Below, piece after piece: positions 34,961 to 44,289 of a stretch of 64,000 bases of DNA. Under the pieces are notes generated by a model. That model did no database searches and was not told the DNA's origin. It was given only the letters and a program-made list of their open reading frames with translations. Every line of letters starts with the position of its first letter. Position 1 is the stretch's first letter. A program made the position numbers and the translations under genes. Source of the stretch: Actinomycetes bacterium (GTDB taxonomy: Bacteria > Actinomycetota > Acidimicrobiia > Acidimicrobiales > Palsa-688); the NCBI GenBank assembly GCA_021787365.1, contig JAJYMB010000093.1:1-64000 (forward strand), given 5' to 3'.

Positions 34961-36346
34961 CTAGTAACCGGGCGCTGCCGTCGTGGTCGTCGTGGGGGCG
35001 GTCGTCGTGGTTGTCGGGGCAGTAGTCGTCGCGGTCGTGCTCGTGGTGGCCGAGGTCGTCGTCGTGGACTTCGGGGCCGACGACACGGTCTTGCCCGCCG
35101 ACGTCAGCAGTTCGAAGGTGCCCCCGAAAGCCTTGATACCCGCCCCAGAGGTGGAGCTGTTCAGAGCCTTGAAAAAGAGGTACAGAGGGTGGCCGTGGTA
35201 GGTCACCTGGAAGGTCCCGTCAGGCCGGCGGGTCAACCCGAGCGCCGCTGCGTCCACCCCGGGCCCGCCCACGGGGGGCTCTGTAGCCAACACCGGAGGC
35301 CAAGCAACGGCGCACTGCCCGGCGCAGTTCTTGCCGGTGAAGGCGTACGCCGTGGCCGAGGCGCCGCCGGCCCCGACCATAGCCAGGATCTGGCCCGCAG
35401 GAGAGGTCTCGACCTTCAAGTGGGTTGCGCCGGCCAGAGGGAACCCGCTCGGCGAGACCGTGTACCACACGCCGTTGAAGGGCTGCGCGAGCACATTGGC
35501 GCCATTGGCCTCGCTCGGCGGCGCGCCGGTGGCAAGGTCCTTGGTGAAGAAGTGGAGGCGGTGACCGGCGTAGGTCACTTGCGCGCTGCCGTCGGGTAGG
35601 CGGACAAGGCCGAGGAGGGACTTGTTGACGCCCGGGCCGGCCACCGCCGGCCCGTTGCTGATGAGGGGCGGCCAGAAAGCACCACACACCCCCGTACAAG
35701 GGGCCGAAGTCGTCGTTTCGGAGGTGAGGGTGTAGACGGTCCTCACCGCCCCGAACGCCGTGACCGCCCCGAGCGCCAAGCCCTGCGGCGTGGGCTCCAC
35801 CTGCAACTGGGCACGGTTGGCGGCAGGGTGGCCCGCGACCGAGACCAGGTTCCAGATGCCACCGAAGGCCGCGACGTCCTCGCCGTTGGTCTGCCCGGCT
35901 GCCGTGTCCTTCAAGAAGTAGTACAGGGGCTGGCCGTAGTAGGTGACCTGGTCACCCACGCCCGGCCTCTTCTTCACTGCCAGCTCCCCTGCCTTGACGC
36001 CGGGGCCGGCGCTGACAGACCCGCTCGGCGAGAGCAGGGGTGGCCAGAACTTCTGGCAGGTGGCCGAAGTGCACCCTGTCACAGAGGAAAGGTCGCCGCT
36101 GAACACGTACAGCGACAACCCGCTCGGCCCGACGAGGACCTTACCCTCCGCGGTCATGTGGCTCGAGACCGTCACGCCGGCGGCATAGGCCGGCGATGCG
36201 ACGCCGGCGAGCCCCACCAGGATCGAGCCAGCCAGCGCGGCCGAGGAAATGGCAGCTCCGGCGGCGGCCAGAGCACCCCGGCGTGCCCCGAACGTTGACA
36301 GGTACTTCCCGAACGTTGACAGGTACTTATGGTCAAAGGCGCGCAT
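34961..36346 (-). CDS. Secreted protein with PF03640-type (Lipoprotein_15) repeats and Thr-rich tail
   Basis: 461 residues. A signal peptide ends near SPAYAAG. Then come three copies of a domain of about 110-125 residues, each with GLSLYVF or a similar strand, CxGxCxxxWPPL, a G/PGV segment, QVTYxGxPLYxF and a closing GGxW or GTFEL. This is the secreted repeat of unknown function (PF03640/COG4315), which carries paired Cys. The tail is almost all Thr, Ala and Pro, like the protein at the window start. ATG 36346 is preferred (GGGGAGG 8 nt upstream) over the GTG at 36364. Confidence 0.85.
   Translation of the reverse strand: MRAFDHKYLSTFGKYLSTFGARRGALAAAGAAISSAALAGSILVGLAGVASPAYAAGVTVSSHMTAEGKVLVGPSGLSLYVFSGDLSSVTGCTSATCQKFWPPLLSPSGSVSAGPGVKAGELAVKKRPGVGDQVTYYGQPLYYFLKDTAAGQTNGEDVAAFGGIWNLVSVAGHPAANRAQLQVEPTPQGLALGAVTAFGAVRTVYTLTSETTTSAPCTGVCGAFWPPLISNGPAVAGPGVNKSLLGLVRLPDGSAQVTYAGHRLHFFTKDLATGAPPSEANGANVLAQPFNGVWYTVSPSGFPLAGATHLKVETSPAGQILAMVGAGGASATAYAFTGKNCAGQCAVAWPPVLATEPPVGGPGVDAAALGLTRRPDGTFQVTYHGHPLYLFFKALNSSTSGAGIKAFGGTFELLTSAGKTVSSAPKSTTTTSATTSTTATTTAPTTTTTAPTTTTTAAPGY
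36288..36329 (-). repeat. 21-bp tandem duplication in the signal-peptide coding region
   Basis: A 21-bp unit occurs twice exactly (36288-36308 and 36309-36329). On the coding strand it duplicates the heptapeptide KYLSTFG before the hydrophobic core of the secreted PF03640 protein. The duplication is in frame and probably recent. Confidence 0.9.
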
Positions 36347-36454
36347 TATCGAACCTCCCCTCACGTTGGGTGAAACATTCCTCGGCTAACTACGTGCGGT
36401 CGGGCGAAAAGGATTCGACCGCGGGAGGACGCCGGCGAAGAGTAGAACGGCGCC

Positions 36455-37324
36455 ATGGACATCGGCTTGCACATCGCAGACTTCACGTTCCCCGGGGGGG
36501 CGCCAGCGCTTCGCGACGACCTCGCCCGTATAGCAGCCACTGCCGAGGAGCAGGGCTTCACCAGGTTGAGCGTTATGGACCACGTCTGGCAGATAGGTTC
36601 GATCGGCCCTCCGGAGCACGAGATGCTGGAGGCCTACACGACGCTCGGCTACCTGGCCGGCAAGACCGAGCGCGTCAGCCTCCTCGCCTGGGTGACCGCC
36701 GCCGTCTACCGCGAGCCGGGGCTCCTGGCGAAGGCGGTGACCACCCTCGACGTGCTGTCGGGCGGCCGGGCCTGGCTCGGCATCGGCGCCGCATGGAACG
36801 AGCCCGAGGCGCGCGGCCTCGGCCTACCCTTCCCGCCCACCGCCGAGCGCTTCGAGCGCCTCGAGGAGGTCCTGCAGATCTGCCTCCAGATGTGGTCAAG
36901 CCACGCCGGCCCTTACCAAGGCAAGCATTACCAACTCGAGAAGACGCTCAACTCGCCACCGGCCCTGTCGCGTCCCCATCCCCCCATCATGATCGGGGGC
37001 CAGGGCGAGAAAAAGACGCTCAGGCTCGTCGCCAAGTACGCCCAGGCCTGCAACCTCTTCGCCAGCCCTCAACTCGGGCACAAGCTCGACGTGCTCCGCC
37101 GGCACTGCGAGGAAGAAGGGCGCGACTACGACGAGATCGAAAAGACCGTCATGGGCCCTCTCGACCCCGGGCCGGCCGGCGACAAGATCGACGAGCTTGC
37201 CGACACCATACGCGGCTTGGCTGCCCTCGGCGTCACCCACTACCAGGGCATGGTGCCAGAAGCTGCCTCGCTGAAGCCGCTCCAACTGATCGGCCAGCGC
37301 CTGATCCCGGCCGTGGCCGCCTAG
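36455..37324 (+). CDS. LLM-class F420-dependent oxidoreductase
   Basis: 289 residues of the TIGR03560-like subgroup. Family segments are TRLSVMDHVWQIGSIG near the N-terminus, TLDVLSGGRAWLGIGAAWNE and PPIMIGGQGEKKTLRLVAKYA. Oxidoreduction with F420 is inferred from the family. No ribosome-binding site; TAGAAC lies exactly 6 nt before the ATG, fitting a leaderless message. It shares a fold, but only modest similarity by eye, with the LLM enzyme at 12011-12991. Confidence 0.85.
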   Translation: MDIGLHIADFTFPGGAPALRDDLARIAATAEEQGFTRLSVMDHVWQIGSIGPPEHEMLEAYTTLGYLAGKTERVSLLAWVTAAVYREPGLLAKAVTTLDVLSGGRAWLGIGAAWNEPEARGLGLPFPPTAERFERLEEVLQICLQMWSSHAGPYQGKHYQLEKTLNSPPALSRPHPPIMIGGQGEKKTLRLVAKYAQACNLFASPQLGHKLDVLRRHCEEEGRDYDEIEKTVMGPLDPGPAGDKIDELADTIRGLAALGVTHYQGMVPEAASLKPLQLIGQRLIPAVAA

Positions 37325-37421
37325 GCGGGCCTTCGGTGGGGCTGGCGTAGCGGGACGGCACCCGGTACCAAGGGTGGCCACAACCCCTTACCCGGGCCCC
37401 GCTGGTAGCCTCGCGCACACA

Positions 37422-38390
37422 ATGAGCAGCCAAAGCGAGCTGGGCGCGGCGCTCCAGCTGAAGCGCGAGGGCCGCCTCGACCAGGCGGTCATAGCACTGG
37501 AGGCGCTGCTCGCCCGCCAGCCGGCCAATGCCCTGGCCCTTGCCAACCTGGCAGAAACGCAGCTGCGCCGGCTCCGGCTGACCGAAGCGGCCGAGTGCCT
37601 GGACCGCGCCGAGGCAGCCGGTGGTACGACGGCCCTGACCGCCCGCCTCCGGGGCGACCTCTATTACAAGCGGCGTCGCTACGCCGAGGCGGCACGCTCC
37701 TACCGGGAGGCCGACGCGCTCGGGGACAGGGGGACATGGTCGCTCGTCGGCCTGGCCCGCAGCTGCCTGCACGCCGGCGATATCGAGGGGGCCAGGGGGG
37801 CTGCTTCCAAGGCTGCCGAGCGGGCGCCCTCGGACTCCCGGGGCTGGCTCGCGCTGGGTGAGATCGCCATGGCCGAAGGGCACCTCCCCGAGGCCGAAAA
37901 GTTCTTCGCCCGTGCCCACGAGGCTTCTCCCAATGACAAGTACGCGTACGCCGAATTGGTCGAAGCCCGCGTAATGCAGATGCCCGAGGAGGCACGCGCC
38001 AAAGAAATCGAAGTGCTCCTGCGAACGACGGCCAAGGGCAACACCCACCTGCAACGCCTCCTCGGCAGGCTCCAAAAGGACCTGGGGCAGCTGGACAAAG
38101 CCACCGAAACGCTGGCCCGGGCTGTCGAAAGCGGGGACGCCTACTCGAGGAGCGCTTATGCTTTCTCCCTGAAAAAGGCGGGCCGCCTGGACGAGGCGGC
38201 CCGCGCCCTGGCGCAGTGCTTGGCCGACGACCCGGCCGACCCGGTCATCTTCAAGAACTACGTGAGCCTGCAGACCCAACGGGGTGCCACAGACGAGCTG
38301 CGCGCCACCTTGGAAGAGCTGCTGCCGCGCGCCGGCGCCCGGCGCGGCGCCTTCCTCGGTGCGCTGAAAAAACTCCCCACCAGCCCATGA
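37422..38390 (+). CDS. Tetratricopeptide-repeat protein coupled to the PglY-PglZ fusion
   Basis: 322 residues, almost wholly TPR-like 34-residue helix pairs, for example ELGAALQLKREGRLDQAVIA, RGDLYYKRRRYAEAARSYRE and LGRLQKDLGQLDKATETLAR. No catalytic motif, signal or membrane helix is present. ATG 37422 is chosen because repeat 1 starts at once; the frame is open 48 bp upstream from a GTG. A TAGCCT hexamer lies 10 nt before the ATG. The stop overlaps the start of the next gene as ATGA, so the two proteins are made together and probably interact. Confidence 0.82.
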   Translation: MSSQSELGAALQLKREGRLDQAVIALEALLARQPANALALANLAETQLRRLRLTEAAECLDRAEAAGGTTALTARLRGDLYYKRRRYAEAARSYREADALGDRGTWSLVGLARSCLHAGDIEGARGAASKAAERAPSDSRGWLALGEIAMAEGHLPEAEKFFARAHEASPNDKYAYAELVEARVMQMPEEARAKEIEVLLRTTAKGNTHLQRLLGRLQKDLGQLDKATETLARAVESGDAYSRSAYAFSLKKAGRLDEAARALAQCLADDPADPVIFKNYVSLQTQRGATDELRATLEELLPRAGARRGAFLGALKKLPTSP

Positions 38391-41300
38391 GCCCGGTCCC
38401 GAGCATCGGCGAGCTTGTGAGCGTCGCCGAGGTCGAGACCGTCGTCCGCCTCGACAGCGAGGGCCTCATGGCCGAACTGGTGCCGACCGGGGACGTGGAG
38501 AGCGCCCTCCGCCACGTCGTCGAAGCGGCAACCGGGCTGGCCGGCGGGGGGTTTTTCGTCGTCGGGCCGTTCGGTTCGGGCAAGTCTCATCTCCTCTCGG
38601 CCGTCGGCGAGCTCTTGCGTGCGCCTCTCGAAGCGCCAGAGAACTGGCCCCCCGAGCTGGCGAGCGCAGCCCGGGCCGCACGGCGCTCGCTCCCGGTGAA
38701 AGTGCCGCTCGTCGAGTACCGGGCCGAGGTACCGCTGGAAGACGTGGCCCGAGAGCGGGCCTGGAAAGTTCTCGGAGCCGACGCCCCGGCCGGCGGGGCG
38801 GACCGCTCCGAGCACTGGGACCTCGTGCTCGCGGGGGCCAAAGACGCGGGCTTCGAGGGCGTCGCCGTACTGCTCGACGAGGTGAGCGAGTGGCTGCGGG
38901 CCAAGCGAGGGGCGGATCTCACGGAGGACCTCAGGTTTTTGCAGTTCCTCGGTGAGTGGGCCGGCCGCCGCCCGGCTGTCGTGCTCGCCGCCCTGCAAGA
39001 GAACATCGAAGAAGTGGCCAACGTGAGCGAAAAAGAGCTCACGCGCATCCGCGACCGGTACCGGGACCTGCGCCTGTCGATGCGCCACGTGGAAGACCTG
39101 GTGCGGGGCAGGCTGGTGCGCCTCCAGCCCGGCGCCGAGGCATGGGTCGAAAAAACGGGGAAAGAAACGGCCGCTTCATTCCCCCGCGCACCCTTCGACC
39201 AAGCGAGGATGGCCCGCTGCTACCCGCTCCACCCATCGGCCCTCGACCTCCTCGAAGGGCTGCGTTTCCTGCTCTCCCAAAACCGGGGCGTGGTCGACTT
39301 CGTCTGCACGCAGGTGCGGGCCGACCTCGGGGCGCCGGCCACCGCCCTCGTCACCCCGGAAAGGATCTGGGACCACTTCGCGGAACGTCTCGCCGAGCGC
39401 CGCCAGACCGCCCCCCTGGCCAGCGCCGTGGTGCCCTATTACGAGCGTGCTGTCGCGGAGATGTTCGAGGAGCCGGACCGGGAACTGGCCCTCCGCACCG
39501 TAAAGCTGCTCTGCCTCCTGTCGGCCTCACCCCTCGAACGGCCTCGCAATGCCGCCGAACTTGCGGGCATGTTGCTCGCCAAGGTGAGCGAGACCGACCC
39601 TGCCGCCAATGTCGCCTACTTGGAGCAGGTCGTCCTCGCCCCGCTCGTGCGGCGGGGGGCGTACGTAGTGGAAAATGCCGGCGAGCCGGCCACTTATTCG
39701 GTCGAAGCGGGCGCCGATGCCGCGGTCGCTTTGGAGGCGCGGTTGGCGGCGGCCCGGGCCGAGCTGAACGAGGCGGACCGGCGCATGGTCTCGACCCTGG
39801 TCGAGCTGGGCTCGGCACCCAACCTGCCGCTCGATTTGATGAAGACGGCGGGCCCGTCCAAGCGCGAGCTCAGCTGGCAAAACACCAGGCGCTACCTGAC
39901 GGTCCTGCTTGCCCGGGTGGCCGAGTGGTCGCCCGAGGACGTGGCCGCTGCCGTCGAGGCCGCCGGCGCGGCGGGGGCGGAGGGAGCGCTCGTAGTGAGC
40001 GAAGCGGAACTGAGCGGCGCCACCGAGCTGATGGAGCGGACGGAGCGGCTCGTGTCGGGCAGCGAACGGGTGATGTTCTGGGTGCCGGCCGCACCTCTCG
40101 AGGAAGAAGTGGGGTCGCTCATCGAACTGCACAGCCGGAGGCTCGTGCGCGAGCAGGCCGCCAGGGAGGGGCGCACCGACCTCGTGGAACTGCTCGAACG
40201 TTCACGCGACTCAGAAGGCGCACGAGCCAAAGAAATCCTGTCCCGGCTGTACTTTTCCGGCTCGCTCGTGACCGGCGCCAGCGGGGTGGGCACGCGCGCC
40301 GCAATCGACCTCCCGTCTTTGGCCGGGCTCTCCTTCGACAACCAACTCCCCCGGCTGGCGGCGCCGCTGCTCGGCCACCTCCACCCGCTCCACTCGCAGG
40401 TCGCCCCCCAGGCTGAGCTCGGCCAACGCCATGTGCAGGCTCTCGTGAACGAGTTCATAGCAGAGGGCCGTCTCGGGGCCGGCCCCCTCCAACGCGGGGA
40501 CCTGCGGCGCCTGATCGATCTCTACCTGGTGCCCCTCGGCGTGGCCCGGCAACGCAAGGACGGCGCCTCGGTGGCCCCCGACCCGGCCCGGAGCCCGGCC
40601 GTCGCAGAACTGCTCCGTCTGGTGGGCGAGGGCGAGCCCGTCCCCGGGCCCCGCCTTGTCTCACTGCTGGCCGCCGGCCCGCTCGGGCTCACCGAACCTG
40701 AAACGCTCCTTTTGCTGAACGCCTGCACCCGCGCCGGCCTGGTCGAGCGGTGGCGGGGTCGGAAGAAGATGGCAGAGACGTTCCTCGCGGTGACGAGCAC
40801 CGACGCCTTCGGGCCCGGCGAGCTCGTCGAGCAGCCGCTCCGGGAGGGCGTCGCCGCCCTGGCGCCGGCCGTCACAGGGCCTGGCCCGTTCGAGCCATGG
40901 ACGTCGGGGACCCAGCGGGACGCCTGGCACTACGCAGAGACCTGGCTAGCGGCGCGCCGGGAGGACGCGGCGCAGGTGCGTTCGGGCCTGGAGCGCCTCG
41001 ACGACTTCCCTGCACTGTCGGCAGCCTCTACTTCGAGCGCCCAGGAGGATCTCCGCCTGGTGGAGGGTGTGCTCGAGGCGTGCGCCGGCGTGTCCTCGCC
41101 GGCGGAGGGCTTGCGGGCACTGGTGCGGGCAGCCGGGTCTGCCGGGGGAGACGGGCTACAGGCTTCCGTTCGGCGCCTTTCGGCGCTCGGGCGCTTTTTC
41201 CGTGACGACCTACGACGCGTGGGCGACGACGCTTCCTACCTCACCCACCCGGAGCTGGTGGTGCCCGACGAGGCAGAAGACTTGTTGGAGCTGCGCTCGT

Positions 41301-43873
41301 CCGCCCTCGCCCTCCTCCCCGACGTGCTCGACCTGGCGGCGGAAGGCCGCCTCGGTGAGCTCTCCCATGCCATGAGGGAGTTCAGGAGCGCCTACGTCGC
41401 CGCGTACCAGGACGCCCACGACCGCCACTACTCCGCCATCGGGGCCGGGGAAGTGGAAAAGCTACGCCGTGACCCCGCCCTCCGGGCGCTGGCGGCGCTT
41501 TCGGAGGTGGGAGCGCTCGCCGTTCCCGACGGTTCCGTCAAGATCGAGCGGCTTATTTCCTCCTCTGTCCCCTCGCCTTGCGGGCGGCGCGTGGGGGCCG
41601 AGCTCGCCTGGAAGCCGCGCTGCCCCTGTGGGTTCAGCCTGGGCGACCCGCTGCCGGCGCTCGACACCGAAGCCGTGCTCGAGGTCGCCCGCCGCGGCCT
41701 CCGCCAGCAGCTCGCGCTCCTTGCCGAGCCGGCGACTTCGGAACGCTTGGGAGAGGCCGCCGGCCAGCTCGATGCCCTCGGCCGGGCCGAGCTCGCTCGA
41801 GACCTCCGCCAGCTCCTCGAGCTCGCGGCGAAGCCCCAGGCGGCCGAGCTTCCGGCGGCCGATGACACAGGTGTGGGGCCTGGGGCAGCGGGGGCGGGGA
41901 CAGCGGGGCCTGGGACGGCGGGGGCGGGGACGGCGGGGGCGGCCGACCCCGTGGCCGTGGCCAGCCTGGCCGGCCCCGAGCTCCAGCACGTCCTTCGCGA
42001 CGTGCTCTCGGGCAGCCAGCTGATCGTCACCCGCGACCTGGCCGCGCTCCGAGAAGACCTGATCGGCCGGCGCTACACCAAACGCCGGCTCGTCGAGCTG
42101 CTCGCCTCCTGGGCCGACCCCGAGGGCACCCTCCCGGCGACCGGCTTCATCGAGGTGGTGGACAGCTCGGAGGGCGCGCCGGCGCCAGCCGGTACCGGTG
42201 GCCCGGGGGGCGGGGCTAGCCAGGCTCCCGCCGGTGGGCATCGGTGGCCGGTGCCTCCCGCCGGCACGGCCGACTCGCTGGCCCCGCCGGGGCTACCCCA
42301 CGGGGGCTCTGGCCAGTCCGTCGCCGCCACAGCCCGCACGGCAGGCACCGGTGCCAAGCCCGCCGGCACCTTTGCCCGCATGGGCGGCACCGCCGGCCGC
42401 ACCGCGGGCACCTCCGGCCGCACCGCGGGCACCTCCAGCCGGCTCGACCGCGCATCGGCCACGGTCAGCCTCCTGAAAGCCCGCTTCCCCTCGCTGGCTG
42501 CGACGCTGCCGGCCGAGCAGGCAGCAGACGCCTTCTGGCTGGCCGCCTGGTGGGCCGGGAGGCCGAACCCTCCAGGCTGGGCCCCGCGCCCCCTGCTCGA
42601 AGCACCGCAGCTAGACCGGGCGGCGGAAGCAGCGCGCGCAGATCTGGGCGCGCTCGCGGAGCTGGCCGACCTGGACAGCCGGTGCGGGCCCGGGACGGTG
42701 CTGGGCAAGCAGGTGGAGCGTGCTCTCGGGCTCGGCCAGGTGCCCCTCGCGGACGTCGCCCGCGCCCTCGGCTCGGAACGGCTGCTGCGTTACCCGGTGG
42801 CCCTCGCCGCCGACCAGCTGGCACGTCGTCTCCCCGGCGACTGGCAGGGCGCGGCGGAGCTGGGAGAGGACGCCCAGCTGGACCTCACCCGGCTGGCCAG
42901 CGAGCACTTCCTCATCGGGCCCGAAGAGCTCGGCGCGCTCGGCTACCTCCTCGAGGCCGCTCGCCACCTGGCCGTAGTCGAGCGCCGGCTCCCGTTCCCG
43001 TCTTGCACCGAACTGGCGGAGCACCTGTACCCCGAGCACATCGCGCCTGTGGCCAGCCTTGTGAGCCGGGCCGCACTGGCGACCGCCGGCCGTTCCGCGC
43101 TCTCGGCCGAGTCCGTGGAGACCTTCCGTGCCGGCACCCGCCGGCTGCTCGCCGGCGCCGACGCTGCGTTGGCGCGCCACGCGGAAGCCGGCTTTCCCGG
43201 GTGCCTCTCCCTCCCCGAAGTGGGCCGCACCGTGATAGGGCCGCTCCTCGAGGCCGGCGGGAAGGTGGCGGTCGTCCTGGTCGACGCCATGCGGGCTGAC
43301 GCCGGCCAGTTCCTCGCCGGCGAACTGGCCCGAGCTCTGCCGGGCCGGCGGCTGCGCTGGCACTGGGCGGTGGTGCCGGCGCCGACGCGGACCGCCGAAG
43401 CGGTGGCGTCCCTGGCGCTCGGCCGGCCGGTACCGCGAGGCTCGGTGAGTGAGGCCGGGTGGGCAGGAGGGGCCGCCAACGGTACGCGCGAGGCCGCGCT
43501 GACCCCCTTCGAGCACCTCGGTTACGAGGTGGCGCTGCTAAAACGCGCCGACCGGGACCACAACGCCGGCCAGCTCCGCGAACTGTGGGCGTCGGCCTCT
43601 CCTGTCATGGTCGCGGTCGCTTCCGCCCTGGACGAGCGCCTCCACCACAGCTCCTTGGAGCTGGCCGTACTGCTCGACGACGCAGTTCGCTCCATTTCCC
43701 AACGGATTTTCGCCTCGCTCTCCGTCCTCCCCTTGTCGGTCCCCGTCGTCTTGCTCGCCGACCACGGCTTTCGGGAGAACCCGGCCTGGGGCAAAGGCCC
43801 AGAGGGCCGCTATGTGCACGGTGGCACCTCGCTCGAAGAGTGCGTGGTGCCAGTGATCGTCGCCTCGGCCTAA
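38387..43873 (+). CDS. BREX PglY/BrxC-like (DUF6079-type) ATPase fused to PglZ domain
   Basis: 1,828 residues in one frame. The N-terminal P-loop ATPase has Walker A GPFGSGKSH (60-68) and Walker B VAVLLDEVSEWL (Asp164-Glu165), with AALQENIEEV after it. The helical middle ends in a Cys cluster (Cys1065, Cys1079, Cys1081 in CPCG). Two Gly/Ala/Thr-rich linkers with short repeats lie between about 1160 and 1357. The last 250 residues are a PglZ domain of the alkaline-phosphatase superfamily: VVLVDAMRADAG (Asp1633), PAPTRTAEAV, LLADHGFRE (Asp1792-His1793) and RYVHGGTSLEE (His1811). In BREX phage defence PglY/BrxC and PglZ are separate proteins. Here no PglX/BrxX methyltransferase, BrxA, BrxB or BrxL is nearby. 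A defence role is inferred. Confidence 0.85.
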   Translation: MSPVPSIGELVSVAEVETVVRLDSEGLMAELVPTGDVESALRHVVEAATGLAGGGFFVVGPFGSGKSHLLSAVGELLRAPLEAPENWPPELASAARAARRSLPVKVPLVEYRAEVPLEDVARERAWKVLGADAPAGGADRSEHWDLVLAGAKDAGFEGVAVLLDEVSEWLRAKRGADLTEDLRFLQFLGEWAGRRPAVVLAALQENIEEVANVSEKELTRIRDRYRDLRLSMRHVEDLVRGRLVRLQPGAEAWVEKTGKETAASFPRAPFDQARMARCYPLHPSALDLLEGLRFLLSQNRGVVDFVCTQVRADLGAPATALVTPERIWDHFAERLAERRQTAPLASAVVPYYERAVAEMFEEPDRELALRTVKLLCLLSASPLERPRNAAELAGMLLAKVSETDPAANVAYLEQVVLAPLVRRGAYVVENAGEPATYSVEAGADAAVALEARLAAARAELNEADRRMVSTLVELGSAPNLPLDLMKTAGPSKRELSWQNTRRYLTVLLARVAEWSPEDVAAAVEAAGAAGAEGALVVSEAELSGATELMERTERLVSGSERVMFWVPAAPLEEEVGSLIELHSRRLVREQAAREGRTDLVELLERSRDSEGARAKEILSRLYFSGSLVTGASGVGTRAAIDLPSLAGLSFDNQLPRLAAPLLGHLHPLHSQVAPQAELGQRHVQALVNEFIAEGRLGAGPLQRGDLRRLIDLYLVPLGVARQRKDGASVAPDPARSPAVAELLRLVGEGEPVPGPRLVSLLAAGPLGLTEPETLLLLNACTRAGLVERWRGRKKMAETFLAVTSTDAFGPGELVEQPLREGVAALAPAVTGPGPFEPWTSGTQRDAWHYAETWLAARREDAAQVRSGLERLDDFPALSAASTSSAQEDLRLVEGVLEACAGVSSPAEGLRALVRAAGSAGGDGLQASVRRLSALGRFFRDDLRRVGDDASYLTHPELVVPDEAEDLLELRSSALALLPDVLDLAAEGRLGELSHAMREFRSAYVAAYQDAHDRHYSAIGAGEVEKLRRDPALRALAALSEVGALAVPDGSVKIERLISSSVPSPCGRRVGAELAWKPRCPCGFSLGDPLPALDTEAVLEVARRGLRQQLALLAEPATSERLGEAAGQLDALGRAELARDLRQLLELAAKPQAAELPAADDTGVGPGAAGAGTAGPGTAGAGTAGAADPVAVASLAGPELQHVLRDVLSGSQLIVTRDLAALREDLIGRRYTKRRLVELLASWADPEGTLPATGFIEVVDSSEGAPAPAGTGGPGGGASQAPAGGHRWPVPPAGTADSLAPPGLPHGGSGQSVAATARTAGTGAKPAGTFARMGGTAGRTAGTSGRTAGTSSRLDRASATVSLLKARFPSLAATLPAEQAADAFWLAAWWAGRPNPPGWAPRPLLEAPQLDRAAEAARADLGALAELADLDSRCGPGTVLGKQVERALGLGQVPLADVARALGSERLLRYPVALAADQLARRLPGDWQGAAELGEDAQLDLTRLASEHFLIGPEELGALGYLLEAARHLAVVERRLPFPSCTELAEHLYPEHIAPVASLVSRAALATAGRSALSAESVETFRAGTRRLLAGADAALARHAEAGFPGCLSLPEVGRTVIGPLLEAGGKVAVVLVDAMRADAGQFLAGELARALPGRRLRWHWAVVPAPTRTAEAVASLALGRPVPRGSVSEAGWAGGAANGTREAALTPFEHLGYEVALLKRADRDHNAGQLRELWASASPVMVAVASALDERLHHSSLELAVLLDDAVRSISQRIFASLSVLPLSVPVVLLADHGFRENPAWGKGPEGRYVHGGTSLEECVVPVIVASA

Positions 43874-44022
43874 GTCGCCTGTCCGTCCCTGCCGCGACGC
43901 GGGATACGGCGCACGGTTGTCGCCGGCTGGGAGGACGGGCTTTCGCGCCCGGTTGTAGCCCCAAGGGCCTTCCGGGTGCAGAGCCACCTTCCGGGTGCAC
44001 CCGGCGTCCCCCGAGAGCAGGA

Positions 44023-44079
44023 AAACGCACCCAGTAGGCGAAACCGCACCCAGTTGGTGAAAACGCACCCAGTTGCCGC
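44023..44079. repeat. Three 19-bp iteron-like tandem repeats
   Basis: Three head-to-tail copies of AAAACGCACCCAGTNGNNG lie at 44023-44041, 44042-44060 and 44061-44079, with two to four differences between copies. They are directly adjacent, without spacers, so they are not CRISPR. The spacing of nearly two helical turns fits a row of protein-binding sites. Confidence 0.85.
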
Positions 44080-44106
44080 ATTCGCGGGGGCCGGCGGCGG
44101 TCCCGG

Positions 44107-44209
44107 GCGGGCCGGGAGCACCCGCAGGCGGGCCAGGAGCACCAGCCGGCGGGCCGGGAGCACCCGGGCGAGCAGAGAGCATCCGCCGGCGGGCCAGGTG
44201 CACCCGCCG
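44107..44209. repeat. Five imperfect 21-bp tandem repeats
   Basis: Units beginning GCGGGCCRGGAGCACC run from 44107 to 44209 (21, 21, 21, 19 and 21 bp). The fourth is diverged and shorter. It is GC-rich and could fold, but no gene is apparent. Confidence 0.8.
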
Positions 44210-44289
44210 GCCCTGCCCGGCGGACCCGGTGCGACTTATAGAGGTTTTACAGGGCGGGCACGGTTTGTTGCTAACGTGACGCCCGAGCT

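Larger units (their letters stand above)
43874..44289. other. 416-bp intergenic stretch with two repeat arrays
   Basis: No gene is supported. Short open frames here translate to collagen-like Gly-Pro-Ala or Arg-rich strings caused by the repeats. The region holds three 19-bp repeats (44023-44079) and five 21-bp repeats (44107-44209). Just before the FAH gene is a possible promoter: TTTACA (44246-44251) and TAACGT (44272-44277) with a long 20-bp spacer. It separates the PglY-PglZ locus from the pentose operon. Confidence 0.65.

Noticed and set aside
38956-40416. A 486-codon open frame inside the PglY-PglZ gene in another phase
   Set aside because: Translation is Arg/Pro/Gly-rich low complexity with no domain, while the main frame is a continuous two-domain protein.
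37422-43873. A complete canonical BREX locus
   Set aside because: No methyltransferase, BrxA, BrxB, BrxL, PglW or PglX gene is present on either side; flanks are an LLM oxidoreductase and a pentose operon.
44023-44209. CRISPR array
   Set aside because: Units are directly adjacent with no unique spacers, and no cas genes are present.
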